Assembly: GCA_023213395.1 (NCBI GenBank)
Contig: CM041465.1
Coordinates: 14,136,001 to 14,200,000 of the forward strand
Source: Cycas panzhihuaensis
Taxonomy: Eukaryota > Cycadophyta
DNA: 64,000 nt
Direction: 5' to 3'
This document shows positions 47,201-59,330 of this stretch, piece after piece. The position numbers and the translations under genes were made by a program. The notes beneath the pieces were generated by a model. It saw only the letters and a list, made by a program, of their open reading frames with translations, was not told the origin of the DNA and searched no databases. Every line of letters starts with the position of its first letter. The first letter of the stretch is position 1.

Positions 47201-48430
47201 AAAATGGTTCTCAAACCATTTTTGCTCAATTGAGAGATAGAGAGGAGATTCATTTTTAGATCTAGTACAAATAAAATATGTCCAACCCTTTTTTCAGTCC
47301 CATCCAGATTTATAGAGATAATTCCAATCCCTTTTATATTAAGGGAATACTTGTCACCCAGTTCTACTAATTTGTCCATATTATAGGGTTTCATGGTTTT
47401 AAACCATTCTTCCCGACTTGTCATATGTTTTGAAGCTCCTGAATCTATGTACCATATGTCTTTGTCTTTCATACCGGTAACCAATGCTGTGATGAATGCT
47501 GCTTTTTCTTCCTCCTCTTCATCCTTCTCTTTGTTGTAGCCTCTAATAGGTCATTTTCCTTTCTGAATTTCACTTCGTCTCTGTGGACACTGATATGGAT
47601 AGTGTCCACTTTGTCCATAATAGCAGCATATGTTAAAGATTCTACAACTACTAGCGAAATGTCTGGTTCTTCTATAGTTGTAACAGACTCTGTTTTCTCT
47701 GTCGCGTCCCCATCCTCTGGAGTTTTGCCAACGTCCTCGTCCCCAGAATTATGATGTTCCACTTTGTCCTCAAAATTGATGTCTTCCTCTTGGCCCGAGA
47801 TTTAGTCTGGACGCAAATGCATCCTCCAATTCTGTCGTATTTTCATATCTTTTGTTTCTCTATTCTTGTCTTAATAACAAACCTATCAATTCATCAAGGG
47901 TTAACTTGTCTAACCTATCACTGTCTGTGATAGTGTTGACAATTGTATCAAACAACTTTGGCAATCTTGTAGTCACAATTTCCACCAAGTCTTGTTCAGA
48001 AATTAGACCTCTGACACTTAAGAGATTATTTCTAACAGTAATAATCTTATGCATAAATTCCTCTATATCTTCATTTTCTTTCATGTGAAGCTTGTACAAT
48101 TCTTCTTTGAGTGCAATTATTCTTGCCTTATTCTTTTGTCCATACAAATTTTCCAAGCATTTCTAAATTTCAGATGCCAGATTCAATTTTTCGACATAAA
48201 TCAAGACAGAATCAGAAATTGACATTTTCAATGTGATACAGGCTATATTATTTCTTTCAACCCAATTTCCTAGCTTATCATCACCAACTGGAGGATGTTT
48301 TTCTATTCCTTCTGCAATTTCCTAGGTATTTTTCACCCTCAAAATAGTTTCTATCTTAATTTTCCATACATGATAGTTAGAACCAGTTAATTTTTCTGGT
48401 TCAGGTAGAGAGATGAGAGAGGAGGACATT
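44295..48430 (-). pseudogene. pol: C2 gag-pol polyprotein, nearly intact
   Basis: gag starts near 48,430 and includes LHMKENEDIEEFMHKI (about 48,090). The protease has WYIDSGASKHMTS (about 47,455-47,415). Pre-integrase AWHLRYGHLS is near 47,040. The integrase zinc finger ends CKGCQLGK, and the core has HTDICGP (46,855), SDGGGEY (about 46,660) and AERKNRT (46,554). RT begins WELVELPANKSTVSCKW (about 45,740), with catalytic YVDDMLL near 45,255-45,235. RNase H contains LSSTEAKY near 44,650 and KCDNQSAIKL (about 44,540). The protein ends near 44,299. Stops are scattered (after CQLGK, at GIHR, in RT near 45,519 and near 44,658), mostly explicable as CAA/CAG to TAA/TAG. Confidence 0.92.
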
Positions 48431-49087
48431 ATTCTTCAGGTCAAAGGATAAAATTTGAAGCCTATCTGTACAACTATACAAAATTCTATATGGAACCCTA
48501 AGTGTACGGCCAGAAGAGAAAAGTACCTCAAAATCAAGGTTTCTCAGTTGTCTACCCAGATCTAAAGGCAGTTTTGTAAAACCATTTCTTAAAAAAAAGA
48601 AAACTGCTCCAAAAGAAAAAATGTCGGCTAGGGCAGAAAATCGATTTTTGAAAAAATCACTGAGAAAATCTTAAAATAAATCTTTGAATCTAGATGCAAA
48701 CTCAAGATATTATTACTGAGAAGGGTTTATAACTGGAAGTACCTGATATTATGAGCAAATCGAGAAGATTTCTGAGAAATATCCTTCAAACCCGTGCGGA
48801 CTAGTTCAGGCTCTGTTTGGCCTCCAAAATGACCTCAGATGGATCAGCTCCAAAAGAGAAATGTGTTCAATGTCCTCTGATCTAGCTCCCCACCAAATTT
48901 CGCTTTGATCTAACACTTCAAAAAAATTGCACTCGTACATGTCAAAATGCAGTCCGTCAAATGCCGTAGTAATAATGATCTTTGATTGATAGAGAAGCCC
49001 TAACTGCCTTGTCTACTTCTTGCACCCTTGATTGAGCTATCTTGACAGAAGAGAATTATTTCAAAAAGGATCAGTTTAAACTGACCT

Positions 49088-49099
49088 GCTCTGATACCA
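49088..49099 (-). other. C2 primer-binding site
   Basis: Minus strand TGGTATCAGAGC, a perfect initiator-Met type primer-binding site directly adjoining the LTR. Confidence 0.92.
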
Positions 49100-49322
49100 T
49101 GTTGAAAAACAGAGCATAAATTAAACAGAGAAGAGAAGAGTATGCGTATTTTTATTGAGATTCAATCTCCTTAAGTATACATCAATAATGTGATGATTAC
49201 AACCTTTAATGTAACCGATCACTCTGAGACTACCAAGTGGCACAATCTTACATTATGACTACATTGAGGGTGGTCCTAACATAACCCCCTTTCTTACTTA
49301 GATAAAACATTACATCTCAACA
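49100..49322 (-). repeat. C2 5' LTR
   Basis: 223 bp, partner of 44,069-44,291, followed by the TSD CTATT. Confidence 0.95.
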
Positions 49323-50092
49323 CTATTATGTTCTTCCTTCCCAAAACTAAGGTTTTACTTTTCTATTAAGAAATAAGCTTGAATGATGAAGAGAATGATG
49401 AAAATTCAAATGAAAAATAGATTTTTTATATTTGAGTGGGTTCTCATAGCTATTAGGCCTCAATCTAGGCTTTCTAGCATGTTAGAGGGTGCATTTAATA
49501 TGATTTTAAACATTATTGGTTACAACTGGTTAAGTAACAGTCACACTATAAATTTCTTTATGGCATTGTGAAGATATTTATGGGGCACAATAATTAGAGT
49601 GAGACAAAATAACAATCAACACAAGGTGGATAAGAAACTCTACGGTGTAGAGATAAGGTATAAAAATCACTTAACAGTCAACAAAATCTACTTTAAAAGT
49701 GAGCTAGATCCTATTTTTGACTATTGTAGACTGACCTTAACACTCCAAAGTAACTGGCCATATATAAAAAGAGTGAGAAAATGAAGTCCATAAGTAATAA
49801 TGAATCAAAAGTAGATGAAAATAAGATTCTGGTAACACTGAGAAGATGCCTTGTCCATTAGGAGATCACATCAAGGGCTCTAAATGCCATTAGACCAGAG
49901 TCTTGGTCATCATAGGCATAAGAATAAATGCAAGCAAGCTAAGCAACTTAAGCAATCATATATCTAACAGTCATACAAGTATCATATCAAGTAATAGAAC
50001 ATAAAGAATATGATGGAGATGTGAGATAAAGAAACATACCTATACTTATCTACATCATGAACTCCTGATCAATTCCCTGTAGGTGAGAAACA
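49323..50092 (-). repeat. T3 3' LTR, first piece (LTR start)
   Basis: On the minus strand the LTR starts TGTTTCTCACC at 50,092, preceded by GGGGCAA as in T1. GCCTATGATGACC (about 49,915) corresponds to the CCTATGACGAC of T1 and T2. A TATA-like ATATAAAAAATC with a C/T-rich follow-on (about 49,430-49,380) aligns with the T1 promoter area. Confidence 0.7.
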
Positions 50093-50282
50093 TTGCCCCT
50101 TGGCAGTAGAACCTCATTACTCTTGAGCATGAGACGATGGTGAATGTTGTCAACATAAATATCATTAGTATGAATAATAACCAAGACGCAAATATATAGA
50201 TAACCAAAGGGGTAATGGGTATCACAATAGATGCATAGGCAGGAGGCACATGATGAAGGGGGAAAGGTAGGTTCGTGACCAA

Positions 50283-50945
50283 TGTTAGATAATGTGACAA
50301 CAATGTTTTGGAGGATAAAATTTTAACAAGTTGGAAGTGCAATTTTCCTCCCAAACTTCTATAGGGGGATCTAAGGGAGGTAGGAGCCCCCCTTAGCAAG
50401 GGGGTGTGGGGGGCATTGGAACCCCTCCTCCCACCCACAAAGAGGGGGTTTAGGGATGGTAGCCCCTGACCCAAAATCTAGCAACATGATACATACTAAA
50501 TTATAAAAGGAATAAGGGTCATTCATTTAAAATACCGTAGATTCTATGGTTGAGATTATGCTTTATATGACTCTCTCATATAGCCTAATTTAGGGTTTTT
50601 TTCATTATGTTGATTGTGTTCGATGTATTGGATGTACTGTATTGAGTAGAGGTGGCTAGTTGTTATTGCTATGAGTAGTCTATTATAAATTATATATATT
50701 TCTCCATTCTTATATAATAAAGATAGATACCTTTCTTATAAGGATGTTTCCCTAGTATAATGCTAGGGTTTTACCACGTTATATCAGGTGTATATATGAT
50801 GCTTTAGTTTTTTAATTCATTTATTATATTATCTCTAGTTTAAGAACTTGTATGTTAAATTTCAGTTTTGATTCTTATAACTAGTTGTAAAATAGTTTAG
50901 ATCTTGGTGATGATTTCTAGTTATTGGGACCTAGTTTTCTCAATA
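50283..50945 (+). repeat. C3: solo LTR of the C1 copia family
   Basis: 663 bp with a perfect TSD ACCAA (50,278-50,282 and 50,946-50,950). It starts TGTTAGATAATGTG and ends TTTTCTCAATA, the opposite strand orientation to C1's LTRs. No internal sequence is attached. G-runs are at about 50,342-50,465. It is inserted in the T3 3' untranslated region. Confidence 0.93.
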
Positions 50946-51289
50946 ACCAAGTCAATCCCAAGGTGCATGACCATGAACCCAAAGCATATGTGGGCGAGAT
51001 AGAAAAGAGATAACTAAAGGCAATACCCTTAGTGACATACTGAATGGGTAGTATGACTCTAAAGTAGGATTCTAAAACCTAGAGAGACCCTTGGGGAGAC
51101 GAGGAGATGTCTTATCATACTAAGCAAAGATATGAGCCAACTAAGTAAAGGTTTCAATTGCCAAAGTTTAATCCTCATTAGTGGATATTATTTAGATGTG
51201 ATAGGAAAGAAAAGGGGTAGGGTCACTCTTAGGATATTTTTAATGGGCAACCTATCAAGTTGATAAAGAGCCACCTTGGGGTTAAAGGT

Positions 51290-51690
51290 AACACTCGAGG
51301 ATAAAGATGACTAGTCTGTCAGCTCAGTATTTCAACTATGAGGAATGTATCAAATATTAACTAAGGAAAAGTGATATAATAATGACATGATAGTCATAGT
51401 TAAAGACCTCAACCTGGGACAAGGGACCCTATATATTTGAGTCAATTAGAACACCATGATTTAGGAATTATAGTGTAGGATGATGGGACCATGATGGAAG
51501 TGAAGCATGTCAGTTAAGGCCTTAATGATAACCATGTACTCTACTTCATTATTCGTGGCCTTAGGAAGATATATCCCAAAATGCATGAAATTATGCCCAA
51601 AAGGATCATAAATGATCTAAGCTATAACAAAAGGCCCTAGGTTGCTATGACTACCATCATCAATATAGATGAGTAGAGCCATGGGGACAA
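51290..51690 (-). pseudogene. T3 additional RNase H (aRH), decayed
   Basis: The minus strand reads IYIDDGSHSNLGP (about 51,672-51,630), then GIYLPKATNNEVEYM, then LYYNS where T1 has LFYDS, so the third acid reads Asn. It ends with VNI*YIPHS, equivalent to T1's VDIQHIPRD. The segment upstream of the domain (PSFYFL, LLSPW) also matches T1. At least four stops. Orientation is that of T3, opposite to its PMD gene. Confidence 0.8.
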
Positions 51691-52909
51691 TAATAGTTGG
51701 AATCTCAAGAAATAAAAGGAGGGATGCTCCTTCTCAATGAAAGGATGCTGAGGAAAAGAAGTTGGGTGAAGGACGATAAGTCCTAAGAATCACAATTATA
51801 CAAATGATCACTCTACAAGAGGATAGGAGAGACCTATAACTAGGTAACTAGGCTCATGGAGGGCTTGCCCTACAGAAGGGGGAAGTAATGGTGGAGATGA
51901 ACTCATCGACCAGACCCAAGGTTGGTATGGAATCAATATAGGACTTAATTGAGAGATGAGATTTCACTGGGTGTACAATAGGTAGGAATAACTATGAAAA
52001 ATAGAATCAACACATTAAAATGAGTCCAAAGAGTATAAACATTAAAGGGGTTTTGAGTGGGCAAATTTCAGGGGTAAAAGGATCCCTCTAAAGGACTAAA
52101 AATTGTCATTATTTCTTATAAAGGTGAGAAAAAGTAATATTTATAGGCCAAAGAAGGCTTAGGCCTAGAATGAAGCAAGAATGGGTTTAGAGAAATGATC
52201 TTGATGGCTTGATTAAAATGAAAATAAGGATACACAGCCCTAGGGAGCCTACCAAATAAAAGAGGGGCATATGAAGGAAATTAAATTCATTTTCATATTC
52301 ACCTATGAGATTTACATAGAAACTCTCTCTACAACCTTAATTTCTTGACTACAAATAGGCTTATTACGAGAGATCTGACTGTTAGATCATTGTGTGGGAA
52401 GAGTCATCAGGACTAGGGGAGAGTGATGGTAGTGGTTAGACCAAGCCTAGTATGTGGATCTTGGCATTAATCCTTTTATTTACATCTTTCTACTTTAAGG
52501 TTTTTTGTATCTAGGCTATGCTCATCTAGGAGGGAAGGGGCCTAATAGGACCTATTTTGAGGCCTGCAAAAGGCAAGACCAGGGTTATGGAGGACCCTGC
52601 TCCTAATGGACCAAGTTTTAGCCCATAATTTTAATATTTGATATTTGTTTTTTAAATTTTTAGCAAATTTTCCTTGTTACCATAGATATTGTTATTATAT
52701 AATAGAAATCACTATGAGGCCCATAGGTTTACTTACAATGCCATGAAGAAATCTATGGTGTAGGGACAGATAATAGAAAATTTATAAAATTTTTAATTTT
52801 GGCTTTTATTTTATCTATTTTAGCTTCATTGCAAGTGGTTTACCTCCTATCAAATAACATATTACTAACTAATAGTATCTTGGTTGATTTTTAGGCTATC
52901 ACTAGAGTG
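51691..52909. other. T3 region between aRH and the PMD gene
   Basis: About 1.2 kb, the same spacing as 11,974-13,200 in T1. Nothing coding is recognised. Confidence 0.45.
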
Positions 52910-53620
52910 GATAATTATAAGAACATCAGATCACTTATGCTAGCCCTTATAAAGCTGATAGAGGGCAGAGATTGAGAGGTCTTAAGATGCTATGGTTTAC
53001 TACATATTGTCAGCTCATGATAATATGCCTTAGATTAGGCCCCCCTCATTAACATAGTATCTCATTAGGATCATTATTGATATGCATTCCATCTCCCATC
53101 AGTAGGAGATCTAACCATTACCCTGACAGATATGTAAAGGGTCATCAGAGTCCCAACTAGTAGGGCACCGACTATGTTGAGAATATTTCCCAACACTAAC
53201 GTAGCTCACAGTGAAGTAGCCCAGGCCACTAGGATAGGAGGGGGTTGTCCCTTAGGACAACCATGGTATCAAGCATTTTTTGGGTAAGGAAACTAATTAT
53301 ATTTGCTATTCTATTCTAGATTTCCTAGAAACAAAACTATATGGATGTCCCTACAGGGTGGATGGACATTATTAGGAGGTGTAAGGAGGAATAGAGATTT
53401 GATTGGATCACCTTAATAGTGGCCAACCTTACTGCCCAACTTGATCAGATATGAGCCACTAAACAAGGTGGATTCTCTTATTGCTCCTTACTATAGTGTT
53501 AGTTCTTTGACCACTTACGGGGAGTAGGACCAGTAGTGAGGCCTCATCTAGTATCAACTATAGTCCCCTCCTCTACCAATGGCCATCCTGGTTTAAGAGT
53601 ATAGAAGCACCAAAGTAGGT
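52910..53620 (+). pseudogene. T3 antisense gene: plant-mobile-domain-like, decayed
   Basis: The + strand, antisense to T3, encodes DNYKNIRSLMLALIKL (52,910 on), then NIVSH, YAFHLPSVGDLTITLTDM near 53,081-53,134, and the C-half WMDIIRRC (53,359), VANLTAQLDQI and FFDHLRG (about 53,500). These align with the T1 antisense gene in the same order (DNCENVGMAML, DIVSH, HVFHLPQVGD, WMDAIHRC, ANLVAQLDTI, YFDHF). Many stops. The coiled-coil exon is not seen because the T4 LTR begins soon after. Conservation in two diverged copies shows the gene belongs to the element family. Confidence 0.75.
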
Positions 53621-53799
53621 GAGGAGGTCATTTGTAGCTACATCACTAGATTTGCTTGTATTAGATGACCATATTACATCATCCACTAGGGCGGTGATGC
53701 AAAGGAGGGGTAGGCTACTTATTTCACCAAAATTGGGCTTCTTTAGTTGTATTTAGATTATGTTATTAAACTAACACTTGTTATATGGTTTTATTGGTA

Positions 53800-56180
53800 G
53801 TGATTGATGTATGTTGATTCTATTTGATGGATTAAGCCTTGTTTTATTGAAATGATGTATGATTATTGACTGATGAAATGTAATAAATTGTGATATGGCT
53901 TGTATTCCTATTATTCCATCCATGACTTAAACTATGGCGATAAAGTTTTCTTTATGGTTAACTTAACCCTATATTTTCTTCAGAGTTTATTGTCATTTTT
54001 AACTTGTTCGAGGTTTTGCCTACGTTTTTTTCATTTATCACTTTTTGGGCTTGTACTTAATACATTTCACCTCATTCTGGGCTTGTTTACTCTCTGATGA
54101 ATTCATTTTTATGATTAAATGTTTAATAAATATTAATTTTTATCAATTTTTGGTTAAATTTCTACTTTACTAAAATAACATTTTTCACCATGTCAAAAAA
54201 GTGACTGATCACATTTTAAGAATAAAACTACATTTTTGGTAGGTGAAAAATGTGACTAATTACATTTTTCACTATCATGCAATGAAAATTTAGGCCAATG
54301 CACCAAAATTTTATATGTCATCACCCAAATTCAATGGGATTTAGTTCTTTCAATGCTCAGAAGTACTAAGAGAAGTTTTATTTTTGAGAATAGAGGGGAG
54401 AAGAAGTGATTCTTGCTCTACTATTATGAGATTTTATGAAGTTCTTTTTGAGAATTCTTGAGGACTACTGTTGTGGCTTTGAAGACTTGATTTTCAGAAG
54501 TCTATTAGGTGAAATCGTGAAGAAGTTTTATTATTGTGTCATTGCTACTCAATTGTTGATAGTCTAGACTTCCATCTTCTTAGATCTTCATCAATTTTAT
54601 GCTTCAAACTTCTCTTGATTTAGTAAGATCTTTCCTATTGGATTTCAAGCTTATTTCATGGAGTTTTGAAGGTAACTTTGGCTCAAAATTATTTCTTTTC
54701 ATTAGTTGATTGATGTCGTACTTTTATTTAGACTTTCATTGATAAAATATACTCTAAAAGGTCTGCCCTTTATGGGGTTCCTTAAAGATAGACTAGGGTG
54801 GGGCATGGTCATCTCTCCACTATATATCTAGCTACTCCTTCCCACTCTCTCATAGTAGCCTATATTTCTGTTGGATTGTCGTTCATGTTTAGCGTTGTTT
54901 GGCTCTTGTTTGGCCTCTTTGGATTGTTGATGCTTCCTTATTTGCTCTTATTTTGAAGGAGAGCATGTGGAAAAGTTAGTTAAGTAAAATGAAAACTATC
55001 ATTCTGAGGCACTCTTTACAATAGGAAAGGAATATTTGTCTTACACTTATATTTTCAAGTTAGAACTTGTACCTTGAGAATGAAAAGTTGTTGGTGTTGT
55101 TTGATTGAAGTATCTCTGATTTTTAGTCTTGCATTAGGTTTAAGAATTTCTTTTGGAGCTATTACTACTCCAATCATAATAGAACCTTTGGTTGGTTTTG
55201 CATAGATGATTATTGTTCAAATTTATAACTTGTCCATCATCTCATAGATCTGAAAATTATCATAAAACAATAGTAGTTTGTTTTAAAAATTTCTCTTTTT
55301 ATACATTATTTCATCACATTTAAAAAGATTAGTTGCATACATCAAAGTTGGACCATATTAGCTAGTCTTGCATGTTAATTAATTTCTTTTAAAAAGAAAT
55401 TTGTATAAACATCATGTGGTTACTTTCAAATTTTATATAGTATCATCTCTTTTGAAGTAAGGTGTGTATATAGGAAATCTATCTTATAGTTGCATGTGCA
55501 TCTTTTATTTTTAAAACAAAAGAAAAAAAAAACAACAAAAAGGACTTGTATGCATAATTGCTAGTTTGTTTGTTTGTGATTTTATTATAAAAATGAAAAA
55601 CAAAAATATTGATGTGAGTTTGATCTTCTAGTTTCTTTAGTTATATTGTCTTACTCTCTTGGCTTTGCATCATTGTAATAATATCAAAACCTATAAACTT
55701 AAACAAGACAAGCTATTGTTTCCATTACATTACCCTCTTCCACATCTTAGTAAAACTTAAAAAGTTGAACTGATTACATGAGAGGAGCCCCTAGGAAGGA
55801 TATTGAAGATATTATAAGTGTGACTCTGAACTTAGAACTCCTTCTTCAAGTTGTATAGGTTAGTGGATTCTATCACTCCATTTAATATCCATACCTTTCG
55901 TCATACCCATTATCACTCAGGTAGACAACACTACTATATGAAGACTCCTTCTTAGGAGTTGGGCAAAGATGGTCCTTTAGGTCTTTTTGAGCTTCGTATT
56001 AGGTCTTTCCTAAGCCTCAGACTATCTTTTTAGTAATCTTGTTAAGGATCCTACCTAAGACCCCCCTAGAACACCATCATCCTTCTGTTCACTGTACTAG
56101 GGATAGACCTTAAATCAACCATCTTTCTGATGACTATACTGGGGAGTCACTATTTATCTTCAAGTAAAGCTATATAAATA
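53800..56180 (+). repeat. T4 5' LTR (approximate edges)
   Basis: Landmarks shared with T1/T2/T3 LTRs are CATTCTGAGGCACTC (about 55,001, compare 15,640 in T1), GAGCCCCTAGGAAGG (about 55,784, compare about 15,970) and AGACAACACTACTATATG (about 55,923, compare about 39,942 in T2). Ends are inferred from the distances of these landmarks to the T1/T2 ends. Confidence 0.5.
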
Positions 56181-56261
56181 ACAACACCTACACTTAGGCA
56201 CTCATTAAGACTTCAAGGACTTCTGCCTAATTCTCAAACATGCCTATTACACTTTGTTAAA

Positions 56262-58715
56262 GACATTTCATCATTGTACGTTGAATCCTCAAAGTTTCAG
56301 GCATATGATGCATATGTTTACCCTCCTGAAGATTTAGCACAACTATATAACATACTAATGGATCAGGGATATCTAGATCCTTTGTAGTATCCTGGGGATC
56401 CTTCTTTTGTGGATCCTGCTTTCCCATAGGAAGAACCACCTTCTACTCGATTACATTTATCTTTTATTGAGCTAATTCTTACTAGGATCCCTACTCCACC
56501 ATGCATGCCTGGTTATCATAATTCATTTTACCTAGAGACTCATACTATGTCATCTTTGCTACAACATATTCAAATTGATCCCTTGGGTAAAAACTATGAG
56601 TCAATTGAGGTAGATCCTCTACCTAAAACCATGCAGTCCCCTCACCCTTCTCATCCTCCTTCACCAAGACCTGTTTCATGACCTCATTCTCCATTTATAG
56701 AGGAAGTTAATGATCACAAATTGACTCATTCATAATCTCGTCAACCTTCTCCTAGGTGGTAAATTTAGGTTCATTCTTCCCACTCCATACCTCTTACTCA
56801 TGGGGGTGATACCACTACTATTGCTTATGGCATTCCTAGCACTATACATATACCCACTTCCAGTCAAGTGGTTATGGCCTCACCTAGTTTACGACTAATT
56901 TAGTTTTATTCTATTAGGATTGCCTCGTCATATCCTGTTTCTTCTCCCACTTATATACCCTTTCATGTATCACATACTATTGGACCTCATGGTGTTAGGC
57001 CTTACCTACCTCCACATAGAGCATCTAATGTGACTTTCTCATCACAACATGTTTCTTATACTTAATTATCACATTCACATGTTTCAACATGGTAATCATA
57101 ATTGTTGGGGACTTCTAATCCCATTTCTTCTTCATATATTCCTAGGCCTAATCCATAACCTAATCTTTTCTATAACTTTAATTCAAGTTTCCCACAAAAC
57201 CTCATACCTCAAACTAATTATGTAGTTAATCCCACAGCATGGTTTATTCCTCCTTCTATTTTTTCACTTCATAATGTTTCACAATAATAAGCAAAATCAC
57301 AATATCCTATGCATTCATCTATTCCTCATCTATCATCCTTATCTCAATGTTCTACTATGTTGAGGCCAAGGAGGCCCTTTTTAGACTATATAAAGTCTCC
57401 CTTTCTATGCAAGGTCTTGTTGTCACTTATGCCTCCATTCCTTCTTGAGTTTCCTAAATATTTTTGTGACTTATCACAAGACCCCGCCTCCCATATACAT
57501 GTATTTTCACTCACTTACATAGATTTTATACCATATGATTATGTTATGATGTATCTATTTCCTAAATTGCTTCAAGGTGACACTTTGAAGTGGTTTAATT
57601 GTTTCCCTGCAGCTTTAGTTCTCTTGTTCCAATAACTAGTTGACTCTTTTATTAACTATTTTGATGTAGCGAGACCATTCGAGTTAAGTATCAAATCTTT
57701 GTTGGTAATTAAACAAAATAATGATGAAACTTTAAGAGATTTTATTAGGATATTTTAAGATCAGGTTCATGCTTGCCATTCATACGTTGATCCTAGTTTG
57801 TTATTTGATTTGTTTACCAATGCATTGATGCCCAATGTGCATTTGGAAGTTTTGAAACTTGGTCCTCAAATATGTGAAGAAGAAGTTGACCATTGTTTGG
57901 ATTTAGAGATATTTGAAATACAAGTAGGTATTAAGAAGGTTAAGAAACTCATGCCTTCTAAAGATCTAGTTCATCCTATAAAGGTTACCCATCTTGAACC
58001 TACATACGATCACCTCGCTTCTTTAATTAGATCACTCAAGCATGCAATCAATACTAAGTTATGTGTTGATGGTATGTCTCCTGATCAATCCTCTCAAGAG
58101 ACCAAAGTAATCCATTTGAATAAGGGGAGAAAGAAATAAGCTCCTCCCCCACCTCCTCCTTCATCTAAAAAGATAAAATGGCACTCCTATCATCAAACTA
58201 ACGCATATGATATGAGTGAGTGTCAAACTATTCATAATGCAATCCACAACACAAACACTCAAGTGAACTATTCTTCCAAATCATTGCTAGACTAAATGAT
58301 CCATAAATATCTATTACCTCAATATAGTGAGAAAACTAGTAAAGAAGATAAAGGCAAAGGAAAGTAGATATAAGATGATGAAGAATAACCTTCAAGCTCT
58401 GATACATCAAAGAAAACTCTCACTCCTGTAAAGGTACAAGCAAGAAGAAACACCAATCAATCTCGTCCACCTCCCAAAGGTGATGATACCAAGAGAACCA
58501 TAAATATGGTAGAGATTTCAAAGAGTGCATGTCCATCTAAATTATCCAATGATTTGATGGTGAGGAATCCTGACTCTTTGCCTCTAGTACCCCCCCTTTC
58601 CCATAAGGTTTAGGTCCATTCCTTCTAGTTTAAAGGATGGATCTTTCTCTTTAGTAGAAGAATTAAAGACCATTCCCATAGGTATATTAGTTATCGATTT
58701 ACTCAAGTCTTATTC
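56262..58715 (+). pseudogene. gag: T4 gag
   Basis: Begins about 56,262 with a long Pro/Ser/His-rich N-terminal region. The capsid-like core follows: MYLFPKLLQGDTLKWF (about 57,550), LVDSFINYFDVARPFEL, VIKQNNDETLRDFIRIF, which match the retrotransposon gag pattern (L..G.A..W, F...F, L.Q...E.L..Y). A Lys-rich, Pro-rich tail reaches about 58,700. No zinc knuckle is seen. Stops occur at about 57,633, 57,757 and later. Confidence 0.72.
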
Positions 58716-59330
58716 TGAGCAATGTTAGCTTTTATTCGATGTATTGGGAGTCCTTGCGGTAGCTTCTTCACCTACGTCTACCCTTTCTTTCAACCTTGCT
58801 ACCTTGCCTAGTCATTTTGCCTATGCGCCAAATGACATTTGCCCATTTTACATTGGGATCATCAAGGATGATATTAATATTAAATGGGTTATCATTGATG
58901 AAAGATCATCCATCAATGTAAACCCTCTTTATCTTATCGAGGATTTAGAAATCTCCATCTTTGATCCATGCAAATGCATCTACCGAGGGTATGACAAAAT
59001 CAAAAGGTGCCCTTAGGTTAGGTTACTCTTCCACTCATATTGGAAGATAAGATAGTGCTTACTGACCTTACTATCATTGACTTGGATTTAGAATATAATA
59101 TCCTTCTGGGTAGACCATGGATCACCCAAATGATAGTAGTTTATTTGTCTCTTTTCGATGAACTCAGATTCATCCATAAGGGAGAACTTAAGATTGTCAA
59201 ATGGAAGCCTGAACTTATTGAAAAATTGGTTCCTCTCATTGAGACCTTTGTGGAATTTGGTGGATCATCTATCTGTAGAGTATTTCTTTCAGTCTCTCAG
59301 TTTAGGATAATACTTTTTTATTGAAGCTTC
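58716..59330 (+). pseudogene. T4 protease
   Basis: IIDERSSINVNPLYLIEDL (about 58,893-58,950) corresponds to the protease active-site segment D(T/N)GSSVNxxPL, here changed after the Asp. After a frame change, LEYNILLGRPWITQM (about 59,090-59,135) aligns with LLLGRPWLDQM of T1. Confidence 0.75.

Larger units (their letters stand above)
44069..49322 (-). mobile_element. C2: complete Ty1/copia element, minus strand, youngest in the window
   Basis: 5,254 bp with a perfect TSD CTATT (44,064-44,068 and 49,323-49,327). LTRs are 223 bp each (44,069-44,291 and 49,100-49,322) and differ at about 10 positions, 8 of them transitions. The 5' LTR is followed at once by a perfect TGGTATCAGAGC primer-binding site (49,099-49,088). 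The 3' LTR is preceded by the purine tract AAGAGGGGG. gag, protease, integrase, RT and RNase H are all recognisable, with a few nonsense changes. It is inserted in the T3 LTR. Confidence 0.95.
33891..53790 (-). mobile_element. T3: Tat-type element, 3' part, minus strand, interrupted by C1, C2 and C3
   Basis: The minus strand has the same layout as T1's 3' half: antisense PMD gene (here on +, 52,910-53,620), aRH (51,690-51,290), a 3' untranslated region and an LTR starting at 50,092. Distances agree: about 1.2 kb between PMD start and aRH in both. The LTR runs 50,092-49,323, 44,068-43,397 and 35,420 to about 33,891, the gaps being C2 and C1. pol and the 5' half are not seen, because the T4 LTR begins about 53,800. 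It is much more AT-rich and mutated than T1. Confidence 0.72.

Noticed and set aside
50055-50474. 139-codon minus-strand ORF
   Set aside because: It runs across the boundary between the C3 solo LTR and T3 sequence, so it is a chance frame through two unrelated elements.
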